This document shows, one piece after another, positions 25,662-34,045 of a DNA stretch of 64,000 nt. This DNA is from Paenibacillus alginolyticus DSM 5050 = NBRC 15375 (lineage in GTDB: Bacteria; Bacillota; Bacilli; Paenibacillales; NBRC-103111), in contig NZ_AUGY01000011.1 of the NCBI RefSeq assembly GCF_000422905.1, forward strand, positions 98,133 to 162,132. Reading direction: 5' to 3'. Position numbers and translations under genes: made by a program. Within the stretch, counting starts at the first letter, position 1. Every line of letters begins with the position of its first letter. The notes below the pieces were generated by a model, which saw only the letters and a list, made by a program, of their open reading frames with translations, ran no database searches and had not been told where the DNA came from.

Positions 25662-26666
25662 ATGGAACTGAAGCAGTATTATACAACGATTGATGCGCAT
25701 ACAGGAGGAGAGCCTTTGCGTATTATTACAGGGGGGATTCCACCTTTAAAAGGCGTTACCATGCTTGCGAGAAGGCACTACTTTCGCGAACACTATGATT
25801 ACATTCGGAAAGTTCTCATGTTTGAACCTCGAGGGCATCATGGGATGTACGGTTGTGTAATCACATCGCCAGTAAGTCCAGATGCCGATTTCGGCGTACT
25901 CTTTATGCATAACGAAGGATTCAGCACGATGTGCGGGCACGGTATCATTGCAGTGGTAACGGCTGCCATCGAAATGGGCTTTCTTCCCGCAGCCGAGGAA
26001 CGCTCTCAGATCATCATAGATACTCCGGCCGGTAAAGTGATTGCGAAAGCCGAATGTGAAGGCACAGAGGTGAAGTCAGTTTCGTTCCTGAACGTTCCAT
26101 CGTTCGTTTTCGCTCAAGATGTGCGAGTAGAGGCTCTAGGCAAATCTTTCACGATAGACATCGCTTTTGGCGGCGCCTTCTATGCGATCGTCCAAGCAGA
26201 GGACCTTGGCATCTCTGTTGACATTGCTGAGTTATCAATACTCCAAGAGTGGGGCTCTGTGATTAAAGCCTATATCGAGAGCCATATGACGGTTAGCCAT
26301 CCCTTAGAGCCGCAGCTGCAGGGCATTTATGGTGTGATTGTTTCCGATTCTCCCCAGAAGGAAGGCTCGCATTTGCGCAATGTGACGATATTCGCCGATG
26401 CGCAAATTGACCGTTCGCCTTGCGGAACGGGAACTTGTGCCCGTATGGCAGCCTTGCATGCCCGTGGCGAGTTAGAGATAGGTCAAAACTTTGTACACGA
26501 AAGCATTGTAGATAGCCAGTTTACGGGACGCATCATGGAAACGGTGAAAGTGGATGAATATGAAGCTATCATCCCTCTTATCCAAGGTAGAGCTTTCATC
26601 ACGGGGACACACCAGTTTATTGTTGACCCCTCTGATCCGCTCGGGGAAGGTTTCCTTTTGGGTTAA
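25662..26666 (+). CDS. Proline racemase superfamily enzyme 2
   Basis: A 334-residue paralogue of the preceding enzyme, 16 bases downstream. It has DAHTGGEPLRI, C91 in MCGHGIIAVV and C254 in DRSPCGTGTCARMA, so both cysteines are kept. The GIIA segment after the first cysteine recalls the trans-3-hydroxy-L-proline dehydratase branch, but that branch normally has Thr at the second cysteine. It may be a hydroxyproline epimerase, a racemase for another substrate, or a dehydratase variant. Tandem family members suggest that more than one proline derivative is handled. Expression is expected from the sigma-54 promoter at 23368. Confidence 0.82.
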   Translation: MELKQYYTTIDAHTGGEPLRIITGGIPPLKGVTMLARRHYFREHYDYIRKVLMFEPRGHHGMYGCVITSPVSPDADFGVLFMHNEGFSTMCGHGIIAVVTAAIEMGFLPAAEERSQIIIDTPAGKVIAKAECEGTEVKSVSFLNVPSFVFAQDVRVEALGKSFTIDIAFGGAFYAIVQAEDLGISVDIAELSILQEWGSVIKAYIESHMTVSHPLEPQLQGIYGVIVSDSPQKEGSHLRNVTIFADAQIDRSPCGTGTCARMAALHARGELEIGQNFVHESIVDSQFTGRIMETVKVDEYEAIIPLIQGRAFITGTHQFIVDPSDPLGEGFLLG

Positions 26667-26698
26667 TGAGCAGGGGGACTAAGGAGGATGAAGCGCAA

Positions 26699-27165
26699 AT
26701 GTATACATATAGCGTAACCCAATGGATTTACGGAACCGAAGATTTGGAAACGAGTCTAGTTCGATTGAAAAAGTACGGTTATGACGGAGTGGAGCTTGCA
26801 GGTGAACCGGATAAAATGGACCTGAGCGCTGTTCAATCACTATTAAGCAAGTACGGTTTGGCATGCACCTCCATATGTGGAATCTATAGAATGGATCGCG
26901 ATCTCTCTAGTCCTAATGCAGAAATACGGAGTCATGCCGTTCAATATGAACATAGCTCCATATCTGGCTCATGTCCATATCGCTGACAACACGAGAGAAG
27001 CGGCTGGTTTAGGCCAAACCAACTTTGAGGATGTATTTGAACTTTGCAGGAGATCGGTTACCAAGGGTGCATTGCCATGGAATTTATGCCGCCGGTATCT
27101 AATCCATATATGGCGGCTCAACAAAGCGAATCGGGTGCACTTCATGATACCTATACACAACAATC
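26699..27165 (+). pseudogene. Sugar-phosphate isomerase/epimerase (TIM barrel) remnant
   Basis: Pieces of a xylose-isomerase-like TIM-barrel protein lie in changing frames. The N-terminal 80 or so residues (MYTYSVTQWIYGTEDLETS...EIRSHAVQY) end near 26940. There the frame changes and the text jumps to a late part of the fold (NMNIAPYLAHVHIADNTREAAG), so roughly 130-170 codons appear to be missing. A second break at the T run 27043-27045 (one T short) shifts to LQEIGYQGCIAMEFMPPVSNPYMAAQQ, the normal C-terminal strand. The first fragment starts 33 bases after the second racemase-type gene and was probably once part of that operon. It is not expected to be functional. Confidence 0.75.
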
Positions 27166-27579
27166 CTATCAAAAACGATCGCAGCAGCGCTTGTGGAGGT
27201 TGAACCAGGTGCTATGAGAGAACTGCATTGGCATCCGAATAACGACGAGTGGCAGTATTACCTTACCGGACAAGGGCGCATGACGGTATTTGATGGTAAT
27301 GGGATAGCCCGAACATTTGATTATAGAGCGGGTGATGTTGGCTATGTACCATTTGCTACGGGTCACTATATTCAAAATACCGGTAATCAACCGTTATGGT
27401 TTCTAGAAATGTTCAAGAGTGACCGATTTGTTGACATATCATTGAATCAATGGATGGCGCTTACCCCTCACGACCTGGTTAGAAACAATTTGCATGTTGG
27501 ACCCGAATTATTGGATGCGCTTCGCAAAGAGAAATGGCCAGTTGTCAAATATCCTGGATTTTCCTATTACCCCAAGTAA
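27148..27579 (+). pseudogene. Oxalate decarboxylase (bicupin) fragment, C-terminal half
   Basis: This frame encodes the second cupin of an OxdC-like oxalate decarboxylase: [55 protein letters not shown] and [10 protein letters not shown]. The manganese ligands (two His, a Glu and a later His) are intact. The N-terminal cupin, which carries the catalytic lid in the bicupin enzyme, is missing, and the sequence is joined directly to the isomerase remnant near 27165. A GTG at 27193 could in principle start a 128-residue single cupin, but there is no convincing ribosome binding site. I read it as debris from a deletion that fused two genes. Confidence 0.8.
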
Positions 27580-27647
27580 GGGCGAAATGGGCGAAGTTAT
27601 ATTTGCGAAAAAGGCATGCTGCACACGAGCATGCCCACCTGCCATTT

Positions 27648-28547
27648 TCAAGTCTCAGTCATTACGCCGCCATTTACATGCAGTACCTGTCCGGTAACAA
27701 AAGAGGAATCATCCGATGCCAAGTAGATGTAGGTCGGAGCAAGCTCGAACGGCTGACCGGCACGTTTCATCGGTGTCTCTGTACCGAATGTTTTTACGTA
27801 TTCTGCGGAGTAACTGGAAACGATTAACGGGGTCCAAATCGGGCCCGGAGCTACCGCATTCACCCGGATTCCTTGTTTCACTAGCTGAAGCGAAAGCGAA
27901 CGGGTGAACGATACGATTGCCCCTTTGGTCGATGAGTAATCTACAAGCAACGGCGCCCCCGCGTATGCAGTAACAGAGGCCGTGCTGATGATCGAGCTTC
28001 CTGGCTGCAAATACGGAAGCGCGGCTTTGGTCATAAAGAACATCGGGAAAATATTCGTTCGGAACGTATCCTCGAGCTGCTGGGTACTTATATTCAGGAT
28101 GCTTTCTTGAGGAAACTGAACGCCTTGATTCAGCACTAGAGTATCGATTCTCCCGAAGAATTCCAATGTTTTTCGCACGATTTCATTGGAGAACTCCTCG
28201 TCTCTTAAGTCCCCTGCAATCGGAAGGCAGCGTCGGCCATAGCGCGATACCATTTCCACGGTTGCATTAGCGTCTTCATGTTCGTAAAGGTAAGCAATAA
28301 CTACATCCGCGCCCTCTTTGGCAAAGCCGATAGCCACGGCTCTCCCGATCCCGCTGTCTCCCCCCGTAATAATAGCGACCTTTCCTTGTAATTTCCCGCT
28401 TCCAACATAGTCTGGATTGTCTGATATAGGTGCTGGTACCATTAAGTACTCCAAACCTGGTTGTCTGTCTTGATGCTGCGGCGGAAAGGTAACGGGTTTA
28501 TTTTCGCACTTTGTTTCATAACTGTAATAAGGATATTTCGGGTACAT
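27648..28547 (-). CDS. Short-chain dehydrogenase (YhdF/YhxC-like)
   Basis: A 299-residue SDR of the glucose-dehydrogenase-like stress group. It has an N-terminal extension rich in Pro and Tyr (MYPKYPYYSYETK), the cofactor motif TGGDSGIG, and the catalytic Ser and YSSTK motif. It ends in SSFVTGQVLHVNGGVMTET. The start is ATG 28547, because the ATG at 28553 abuts the GGAGG site. The physiological substrate of this group is not established. It is encoded alone, convergent with the oxalate decarboxylase remnant. Confidence 0.85.
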   Translation of the reverse strand: MYPKYPYYSYETKCENKPVTFPPQHQDRQPGLEYLMVPAPISDNPDYVGSGKLQGKVAIITGGDSGIGRAVAIGFAKEGADVVIAYLYEHEDANATVEMVSRYGRRCLPIAGDLRDEEFSNEIVRKTLEFFGRIDTLVLNQGVQFPQESILNISTQQLEDTFRTNIFPMFFMTKAALPYLQPGSSIISTASVTAYAGAPLLVDYSSTKGAIVSFTRSLSLQLVKQGIRVNAVAPGPIWTPLIVSSYSAEYVKTFGTETPMKRAGQPFELAPTYIYLASDDSSFVTGQVLHVNGGVMTET

Positions 28548-28703
28548 AGCCATCCTCCATTCATTTTTACAACAGCATGATATTCACCCAGATCATGTAT
28601 GGTTCTGATCAGGTTCTGATTACTGGAAAACTTGTAGGAGTTTTGAAAATGATGTCGAAATATAGGTAAGGAAATAAATACCAACATAAAAGGGGTAGAA
28701 CGG

Positions 28704-29012
28704 ATGAATCGCAAAAAAACGCTTTGGACATTGATTGTGTCGCAAATCGTGTACGTCTTGTTTGTAATCGTATGGCTGTTTGTCGCCGGAATGTCGGTCA
28801 TGATGTTCGACCATCCTGATGCGGCAAGGGATGTGACGACTTGGCTGATTTTTTCTTATATTGTCATTTATCCGTTAGGACTTCTGGCCGCGCTAATTGC
28901 AGGATGGATTCTCTTTTCCCGCCGGAGGTATAAGGCTGCGCTGATCTGGAACTGCATCCCGCTGCTCTGGATCGTGCCCTTGCTGGGCTTTTTAGCTTAT
29001 GCGAATTTATAA
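28704..29012 (+). CDS. Small membrane protein of unknown function
   Basis: A 102-residue protein with three hydrophobic segments (about 8-32, 44-68 and 78-100) separated by short charged loops (FDHPDAARD and SRRRYK). It has an AAAGGGG ribosome binding site and its own terminator, so it is probably a real monocistronic gene. I do not recognise a family, and no partner gene is adjacent. Confidence 0.65.
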   Translation: MNRKKTLWTLIVSQIVYVLFVIVWLFVAGMSVMMFDHPDAARDVTTWLIFSYIVIYPLGLLAALIAGWILFSRRRYKAALIWNCIPLLWIVPLLGFLAYANL

Positions 29013-29030
29013 ACACATAAGTAAATAGAT

Positions 29031-29057
29031 AAAAAGACACCGCGCAGGTGTCTTTTT
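29031..29057 (+). terminator. Terminator after the small membrane protein
   Basis: A perfect stem AAAAAGACACC / GGTGTCTTTTT with a five-base loop. The symmetric A and T runs allow use on both strands, including for the minus-strand arginase-family gene that ends at 29116. Confidence 0.87.
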
Positions 29058-29115
29058 GCATGCCAGCTCCTTCCGACAGAAGGTGAGCAAGGCGATAGTG
29101 AAGCATTTGCTTCCG

Positions 29116-30108
29116 TCAAGCATGGCCCGCTGTAAGTTTGAGCCGCTTGGCCAATCCGGTTAAAAAGTATAAAAGCACGTGCATGCTAATCCGTGTCGTC
29201 CGGTCTCGCGTATCACGGTTCGGGTCCACACAAACCATGTCCATCGCGATGACGCGGTCCCACGCGCCGAGAACCTCTGCGCAATAAAACAAGTCGAGCG
29301 GAGAAAGGCCTCCCGGTCCGATCGCCGGTACTCCAGGAACATCCGACTGATCGAGTACATCGATGTCGAACGTCGCATAGACCACATCGACGTTCATCTT
29401 AAGCCTGGCGATTGCTTCTCCTAGAATCGTCTGCATACCGCGTTCTCTGACCTGCTTCGCCGTATAGAGGGTAACACCCTGTTGTTCGGCGTAGGTGCGG
29501 TACTGCTTGGAGTTGGCGAAGCTGCGGAGGCCGATGGTCACGACATCCTCGCCCCGCAAGACTCCGGTTTCCATAAGGCTGCGAACGGGAGTCCCGTTCG
29601 ATCTGCCCCCGGAAGCGGTGTCCCGTACATCGAGATGGGCGTCGAATTGGATCAACCCGATCCGTTCTCCGCGAACGCGTTGTAGGCCGGTTAACGCTGG
29701 AAACGTGATTGAATGGTCGCCGCCGATCAAACACGGAACGACAGTCGGTAACCGTCTAGCCACTTCGTCGAAAGCTTGTTCAATATGATGGTGGCATTGC
29801 GGAATATCAGTCGTATGCATGACGATGTCGCCGAGGTCGCGCACGCGCAGCGGCAGCAAATCCACATCGTCTTCGAAGTTATAAGTCGTGAACGCGCTGA
29901 ACAACTGGCGGAATACGGTCGGATGCATATGAGCGCCAGAGAAGCTGATTGAGCTCTTCGAAAGCGGTGCCCCGATAAGAGCCGCGTGAAACCGTTCGGC
30001 GCCGTCCCATTCGGTGATCCAATCGCTTAGCCGGGTCACGTTAGGATCTCCTTGACCGGGCGTATAAACGAGACTAGGCCGCTGGATATAAGGTATTTGA
30101 TTCATCAT
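29116..30108 (-). CDS. Arginase-family ureohydrolase (agmatinase / formimidoylglutamase type)
   Basis: A 330-residue member of the arginase superfamily with the three binuclear-manganese motifs: GGDHS, FDAHLD and FDIDVLDQSDVPG. It starts at ATG 30108 after AGGAGG. Family members release urea or formamide from guanidino or formimino compounds. The sequence alone does not separate agmatinase, guanidinobutyrase and formimidoylglutamase. It is the last gene of a minus-strand operon with a polar-amino-acid ABC transporter, 42 bases after the ATPase gene, suggesting its substrate or a precursor is the transported compound. The operon promoter appears to be sigma-54 dependent. Confidence 0.83.
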   Translation of the reverse strand: MMNQIPYIQRPSLVYTPGQGDPNVTRLSDWITEWDGAERFHAALIGAPLSKSSISFSGAHMHPTVFRQLFSAFTTYNFEDDVDLLPLRVRDLGDIVMHTTDIPQCHHHIEQAFDEVARRLPTVVPCLIGGDHSITFPALTGLQRVRGERIGLIQFDAHLDVRDTASGGRSNGTPVRSLMETGVLRGEDVVTIGLRSFANSKQYRTYAEQQGVTLYTAKQVRERGMQTILGEAIARLKMNVDVVYATFDIDVLDQSDVPGVPAIGPGGLSPLDLFYCAEVLGAWDRVIAMDMVCVDPNRDTRDRTTRISMHVLLYFLTGLAKRLKLTAGHA

Positions 30109-30150
30109 GAATGCCTCCTATCTGGAATCGAAGCCGCTACTTGCTTCGGA

Positions 30151-30912
30151 TCATTTGTTTTGCAGCACCTGGCTCAAAAATGTTTGCGTTCGCGGATGCG
30201 ACGGGTTCGTAAAAATGTCCGAAGGGACTCCTTCTTCGAGGATAACGCCGCCATCCATGACGACAACCCGATCGGCCACGTCGCGGGCGAATCCCATCTC
30301 GTGCGTGACGATGATCATCGTCATCCCTTCTTGCGCCAGATTGCGCATCACCTGAAGCACTTCTCCCACCGTTTCCGGATCGAGAGCGGATGTAGGTTCG
30401 TCGAACAGCATCACCTTCGGCTTCATCGCAAGTGCGCGGGCAATCGCGACGCGTTGCTTTTGGCCGCCGGAGAGACTCGATGGACGGGCATTCGCCTTTT
30501 CCTCCAAACCGACCTTGCGGAGCAGTTCGAGTGCCAGAAGTTCCGCTACCTCTTTGTGCATGCCGCGTAATGAAGTTGGGGCCAGCGTGATGTTCTGCAG
30601 CACTGTCATGTGCGGGTAAAGGTTGAATGATTGAAATACCATTCCTACTTCCTGCCTCATCGCATTCAGTTCGTTTTGCGGCATTTCCCGGGAATGTCCG
30701 CCGGCCGAAATGCGGCCGATTGCCTTTCCTTCGATGAACACGTTCCCTTCTTCGAACGTCTCCAAATAGTTGATGCAGCGCAGCAGCGTGCTTTTTCCCG
30801 AACCGGACGGTCCGAGGATGACCACGACTTCCCCGCGATTCACCTGAAGATCCACACCCCGCAGCACGCGGTTGCTGCCGAACCTTTTGTGTAAGTCGTT
30901 AATTCGTATCAT
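30151..30912 (-). CDS. Polar amino-acid ABC transporter ATPase (GlnQ-like)
   Basis: A 253-residue ATPase with Walker [10 protein letters not shown], the ABC signature LSGGQKQR, Walker [15 protein letters not shown] and the switch histidine in VTHEMG. The sequence is of the HisP/GlnQ class used for polar amino acids. Its start overlaps the permease gene by four bases (ATGA). It drives uptake through the 30909 permease with the 31607 binding protein. The arginase-family gene follows on the same transcript. Confidence 0.92.
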   Translation of the reverse strand: MIRINDLHKRFGSNRVLRGVDLQVNRGEVVVILGPSGSGKSTLLRCINYLETFEEGNVFIEGKAIGRISAGGHSREMPQNELNAMRQEVGMVFQSFNLYPHMTVLQNITLAPTSLRGMHKEVAELLALELLRKVGLEEKANARPSSLSGGQKQRVAIARALAMKPKVMLFDEPTSALDPETVGEVLQVMRNLAQEGMTMIIVTHEMGFARDVADRVVVMDGGVILEEGVPSDIFTNPSHPRTQTFLSQVLQNK

Positions 30913-31592
30913 CGCATGTCATCTCCTGTGCTCAGACGTTTCTCCAGCTTCATCCCAATAAGTCCGATAATGTTGTTGACCACGTAATAAAGAATGGCGA
31001 CAGCAATCAAAAATTCCAGCGTCTTGTACGTATCGGCGATCAGGATGTTTGCCTGACGGAACAGCTCCACTACCGTGATCGTGGACAGCAGCGACGAGTT
31101 TTTGGTCAGCGAAATCAGCTCGTTGGTCATCGGTGCAAGCATTCGGATAACCGCTTGCGGAATGATGATCTTCCGCATCGTTTGCGCGTAGGAGAAGCCG
31201 ATCGATCGTCCAGCCTCCATCTGTCCCCGGTCGATCGATTGGATGGTGCTGCGAATGATTTGCGACGAGTAGGCGCCGCCGTACATCGCAAGGGCGATGA
31301 TGCCGGACACCCAAGGGACCGTATCGATACCGAACAGGATCGGCAAGCCGTAGTATAAGAGGAAAAGCTGGACAAGCAGCGGCGTTCCCCGGAACCAGGA
31401 AAGATAGGCGAGGGACAAGAACCTTATCGGTCTGTTTTTGGCCATCTGCCCAAACGAAATGATCGTTCCGACCAAGATGCTAAGCGTAAACCCTGCTAGC
31501 GTGTAAGCAACTGTATACCATAACGACTGCAAAAGGAGACGAATGTTTTGCCATTCCGCCAGGATGCTAAAATCAAGATGCTGCATGGTCAA
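30909..31592 (-). CDS. Polar amino-acid ABC transporter permease
   Basis: A 227-residue HisM/GlnP-like permease with five predicted membrane segments and the family loop [31 protein letters not shown], which contacts the ATPase. A single permease gene is present, so it should act as a homodimer. It lies 14 bases after the binding-protein gene and overlaps the ATPase gene. Confidence 0.9.
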   Translation of the reverse strand: MTMQHLDFSILAEWQNIRLLLQSLWYTVAYTLAGFTLSILVGTIISFGQMAKNRPIRFLSLAYLSWFRGTPLLVQLFLLYYGLPILFGIDTVPWVSGIIALAMYGGAYSSQIIRSTIQSIDRGQMEAGRSIGFSYAQTMRKIIIPQAVIRMLAPMTNELISLTKNSSLLSTITVVELFRQANILIADTYKTLEFLIAVAILYYVVNNIIGLIGMKLEKRLSTGDDMR

Positions 31593-31606
31593 CCCTCATT
31601 TCCTGT

Positions 31607-32440
31607 TTATTCAAACCATTTTTTGACGATTTCGTTGTATTTGCCGTTCGCTTTAATTTTCGCGAGCGCTTCGTTAACGGCTCTCTGAAATTCCGGACTA
31701 TCTTTGCGGATACCGTACCCGTAAAATTCTTGCGTCAGTTCTTTAGGCAGCACCTTCACAGTGCCTTTTTCTTTCGCATACGTCTTGGCAGCAGGTCCAC
31801 CGGTTACGACAGCGTCGACTTTGCCGGTCTCAAGTTCTAGAAACATTTCGGTGTTCTTCTCGACCTTCACCAATGGAATGTCCTTGTGGTTCTCTTCTAA
31901 AAATTTGACGGATTTAGTCCCGATTTGCACAGCTACTTTTTTATTTTTCAAATCTTCGATGCCTTTGATCTTGTCATTGTCCTTTTTGAGCATAATCGTC
32001 AGACCGCCCGGGTAGTACGTTTCGGAGAAATCGATGGTCTGTTTGCGTTCGTCGGTAATGTACATGGCGGAAACGATTAAGTCGAATTTCTTGGCCTGTA
32101 AGCCTGGAATCAGTCCCTTGAATTCCGTATCGACGAATTCCACTTTATCCGCACCCATTTCTTTGGCAACCGCTTGAATGAGCTCGATGTCAAAACCATC
32201 ATATTTGTCGCCCGATTTGTATTCAAACGGCTTGAAGGTCGCATCCGTTCCGACTGTCAGTGTTTTGTTCTTTGCGATTTTTTGCAGCACTTCGTCCGTG
32301 CTGACTTTCGCTGCTGCATTCGCCGTTTTGGCCTGTTCGCTCGGTGCCGGATTCGCTTTCCCGCCACCGCAAGCGGTTACAAGAATCGTTAGTCCGCATA
32401 GAATCGCGAGAAGATTTACTTTTTTCATTTGGTGAGCCAT
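31607..32440 (-). CDS. Amino-acid ABC transporter substrate-binding lipoprotein (SBP family 3)
   Basis: A 277-residue family-3 binding protein. It has a lipoprotein signal ending in the lipobox LVTAC, a Ser/Ala-rich linker, then LTVGTDATFKPFEYKSGDKYDGFDIELIQAVAKEMG and EGLKVDAVV-like lobes; an Asp in the DGFDIEL stretch usually contacts the ligand amino group. The start is ATG 32440, eight bases after GGGGGA. An in-frame ATG at 32476 would fall at the expected transcription start and is rejected. Cationic or neutral polar amino acids are likely ligands; the arginase-family neighbour hints at a guanidino compound. Confidence 0.88.
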   Translation of the reverse strand: MAHQMKKVNLLAILCGLTILVTACGGGKANPAPSEQAKTANAAAKVSTDEVLQKIAKNKTLTVGTDATFKPFEYKSGDKYDGFDIELIQAVAKEMGADKVEFVDTEFKGLIPGLQAKKFDLIVSAMYITDERKQTIDFSETYYPGGLTIMLKKDNDKIKGIEDLKNKKVAVQIGTKSVKFLEENHKDIPLVKVEKNTEMFLELETGKVDAVVTGGPAAKTYAKEKGTVKVLPKELTQEFYGYGIRKDSPEFQRAVNEALAKIKANGKYNEIVKKWFE

Positions 32441-32486
32441 TTTTTTTCCCCCATTGTGATTTGATAGTTGCTGCATATCTCTTAAT

Positions 32487-32504
32487 AAGCAAATATCATG
32501 CCAA
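32487..32504 (-). promoter_or_regulatory. Sigma-54 (-24/-12) promoter for the amino-acid transporter operon
   Basis: On the minus strand: TTGGCATGATATTTGCTT with GG and GC 10 bases apart. It is nearly the same sequence as the promoter at 23368. Transcription would start near 32478, 38 bases before the binding-protein start codon. Confidence 0.8.
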
Positions 32505-32591
32505 TCATTTAATAGAGAGAAAAATAGGTGTATTTGTAAGGGGTTTCACAAAAAGCTGGAGATAGCGAGAGGTTTCGTTAGGAGAGACAAA

Positions 32592-32610
32592 AGCGGCAGT
32601 TTTTGCCGCT
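32592..32610. promoter_or_regulatory. Palindrome AGCGGCA-N5-TGCCGCT, possible enhancer site
   Basis: Perfect 7-bp arms at 32592-32598 and 32604-32610. It is centred about 120 bases upstream of the sigma-54 transcription start, the usual place for an enhancer-binding protein. It could also be a plain hairpin. Confidence 0.4.
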
Positions 32611-32692
32611 GCGGTGGATTTCGCCGCCTTTTGATCTACCAGATTTCAGGTGAAACTTAAGTATCTGATTAGGTTTGAGACAGACAAGGTGG

Positions 32693-32740
32693 ACAAAACA
32701 AGAGGCTCCACCTGCATATCACAGATAGAGCCGCCTGTTT
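32693..32740 (-). terminator. Terminator of the OYE gene
   Basis: On the minus strand the stem AACAGGCGGCTC / GAGCCTCTTGTT (two mismatches) is followed by TTTT. It lies about 80 bases past the OYE stop codon. Confidence 0.6.
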
Positions 32741-32820
32741 AAATTTATAAAGGTATTTTTGGATTGGATATGAAAAAAGCTTTGGGTTGAGTCGGCTGCT
32801 GCCCGATACTCAGCGCTGAA

Positions 32821-33933
32821 TCAGCTCAGCGTGGTAAGTGCCTCCCGCGTGAACGGCAGCAGCTCATCGGTGCGGTCGTCGCGGATCTTGGCCGCCCAGG
32901 CCGGGTCAGTCAGCAGCGCGCGACCAACGGCGACGAGGTCGAACTCTCCGCGCTCCAGACGCTCGATAATGTTGTCGATGCCGGCAGCCTGCCCGCCCTT
33001 GCCCTCCTCGAAAAGGCTGGTGAAAACGGAGTCAAGGCCGACGGAGCCGACGGTAATAGCCGGCTTCCCGGTCAGCTTGCGCGTCCAGCCCGCCAAGTTT
33101 AAGTCTGAGCCCTCGAACTCAGGCTCCCAGAAGCGCCGCGTGGAGGCATGGAAGATATCGACGCCTGCCGCAGACAGCGGTGCGAGGAAGCGCTCCAGCT
33201 CCTCTGGACTCGCTGCCAGCTTGGCGCCGTAATTAACCGGTTTCCATTGGGAGAAGCGGAAGATAATCGGGAAGTCGGGACCGACTGCGGCTCGCACTGC
33301 CTCGATGACCTCCACCGCGAATCTGGTGCGGCCAACCAGGTCGCCGCCATAATCATCCGTGCGCATGTTGGTGACGTCCCAGAAAAACTGGTCAATGAGG
33401 TAACCGTGCGCGCCGTGGATCTCCACCGCATCAAAGCCGATACGCTTAGCGTCGGCCGCGGCCTGGGCATAAGCCTGTATGAGACCGGAAATCTCCTCGA
33501 CCGTTAGCGGCTCTGAGACCGGCTCGCCGGTCAGGCTCAGGCCAGAAGGCCCGATCGGGTCGACATTCGAATCCGGGAATTTCTTCCTCTCGCGGGCAGT
33601 GCCGGTATGCCAGATCTGCGGAGCGATTTTGCCGCCGGCTTCATGCACTTCGCGCACGACGCGCGACCATCCTTCAAGAGCGTCCTCCCCGTAAAAATGC
33701 GGCACGCCGTGGTCAGCAGCCGCAGCCGGATGGTTAATGACTGTTCCTTCAGTGATGATGAGACCGACGGCGTTTTCCGCCCTCCGGCGGTAATATCCGG
33801 CCACGTCGGGACCTGGAACGCCTGTCGGCGAAAAGCAGCGGGTCATCGGGGCCATGACAATACGATTTTCAAGCTTCAGTCGGCCATTTTCAAAAGGCTT
33901 GAACAGAGCCTCTGCTGTTTTGGATGTGGTCAT
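32821..33933 (-). CDS. Old-yellow-enzyme-type NADH:flavin oxidoreductase
   Basis: A 370-residue FMN-dependent ene-reductase of the OYE/NemA class. It has NRIVMAPMTRC near the N-terminus, the segment QIWHTG, and HGAHGYLIDQFFWDVTNMRTDDYGG with FMN- and substrate-site residues. It ends with AVGRALLTDPAWAAKI. The OYE fold reduces activated C=C bonds or nitro compounds with NAD(P)H. The gene is visibly more GC-rich than its neighbours. An ArsR regulator lies 112 bases upstream on the same strand and may control it. Recent acquisition together with that regulator is possible. Confidence 0.88.
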   Translation of the reverse strand: MTTSKTAEALFKPFENGRLKLENRIVMAPMTRCFSPTGVPGPDVAGYYRRRAENAVGLIITEGTVINHPAAAADHGVPHFYGEDALEGWSRVVREVHEAGGKIAPQIWHTGTARERKKFPDSNVDPIGPSGLSLTGEPVSEPLTVEEISGLIQAYAQAAADAKRIGFDAVEIHGAHGYLIDQFFWDVTNMRTDDYGGDLVGRTRFAVEVIEAVRAAVGPDFPIIFRFSQWKPVNYGAKLAASPEELERFLAPLSAAGVDIFHASTRRFWEPEFEGSDLNLAGWTRKLTGKPAITVGSVGLDSVFTSLFEEGKGGQAAGIDNIIERLERGEFDLVAVGRALLTDPAWAAKIRDDRTDELLPFTREALTTLS

Positions 33934-34045
33934 CTTATTCTCTCCTTCTGTATAGAAAAGGTTTGTTTTTTGTTTATTAATCTACAAATACAAATATATA
34001 GATGAATATATGAAAGTGCAAGCACTTCAGAGAAAACTTTTGGGG

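Larger units (their letters stand above)
32441..32820. other. Regulatory gap before the amino-acid transporter operon
   Basis: No gene. It contains the sigma-54 promoter (32487-32504), a palindrome about 120 bases upstream of it (32592-32610), and the terminator of the OYE gene (32693-32740). Confidence 0.65.

Noticed and set aside
27193..27579. Stand-alone single-cupin gene starting at GTG 27193
   Set aside because: Sequence similarity to oxalate decarboxylase continues upstream of the GTG, and no clear ribosome binding site is present, so it is treated as a truncated remnant.
29399..29734. 111-residue minus-strand frame overlapping the arginase-family gene
   Set aside because: It is a frame shadow; the GGDHS, DAHLD and DIDVLD motifs are in the annotated frame.
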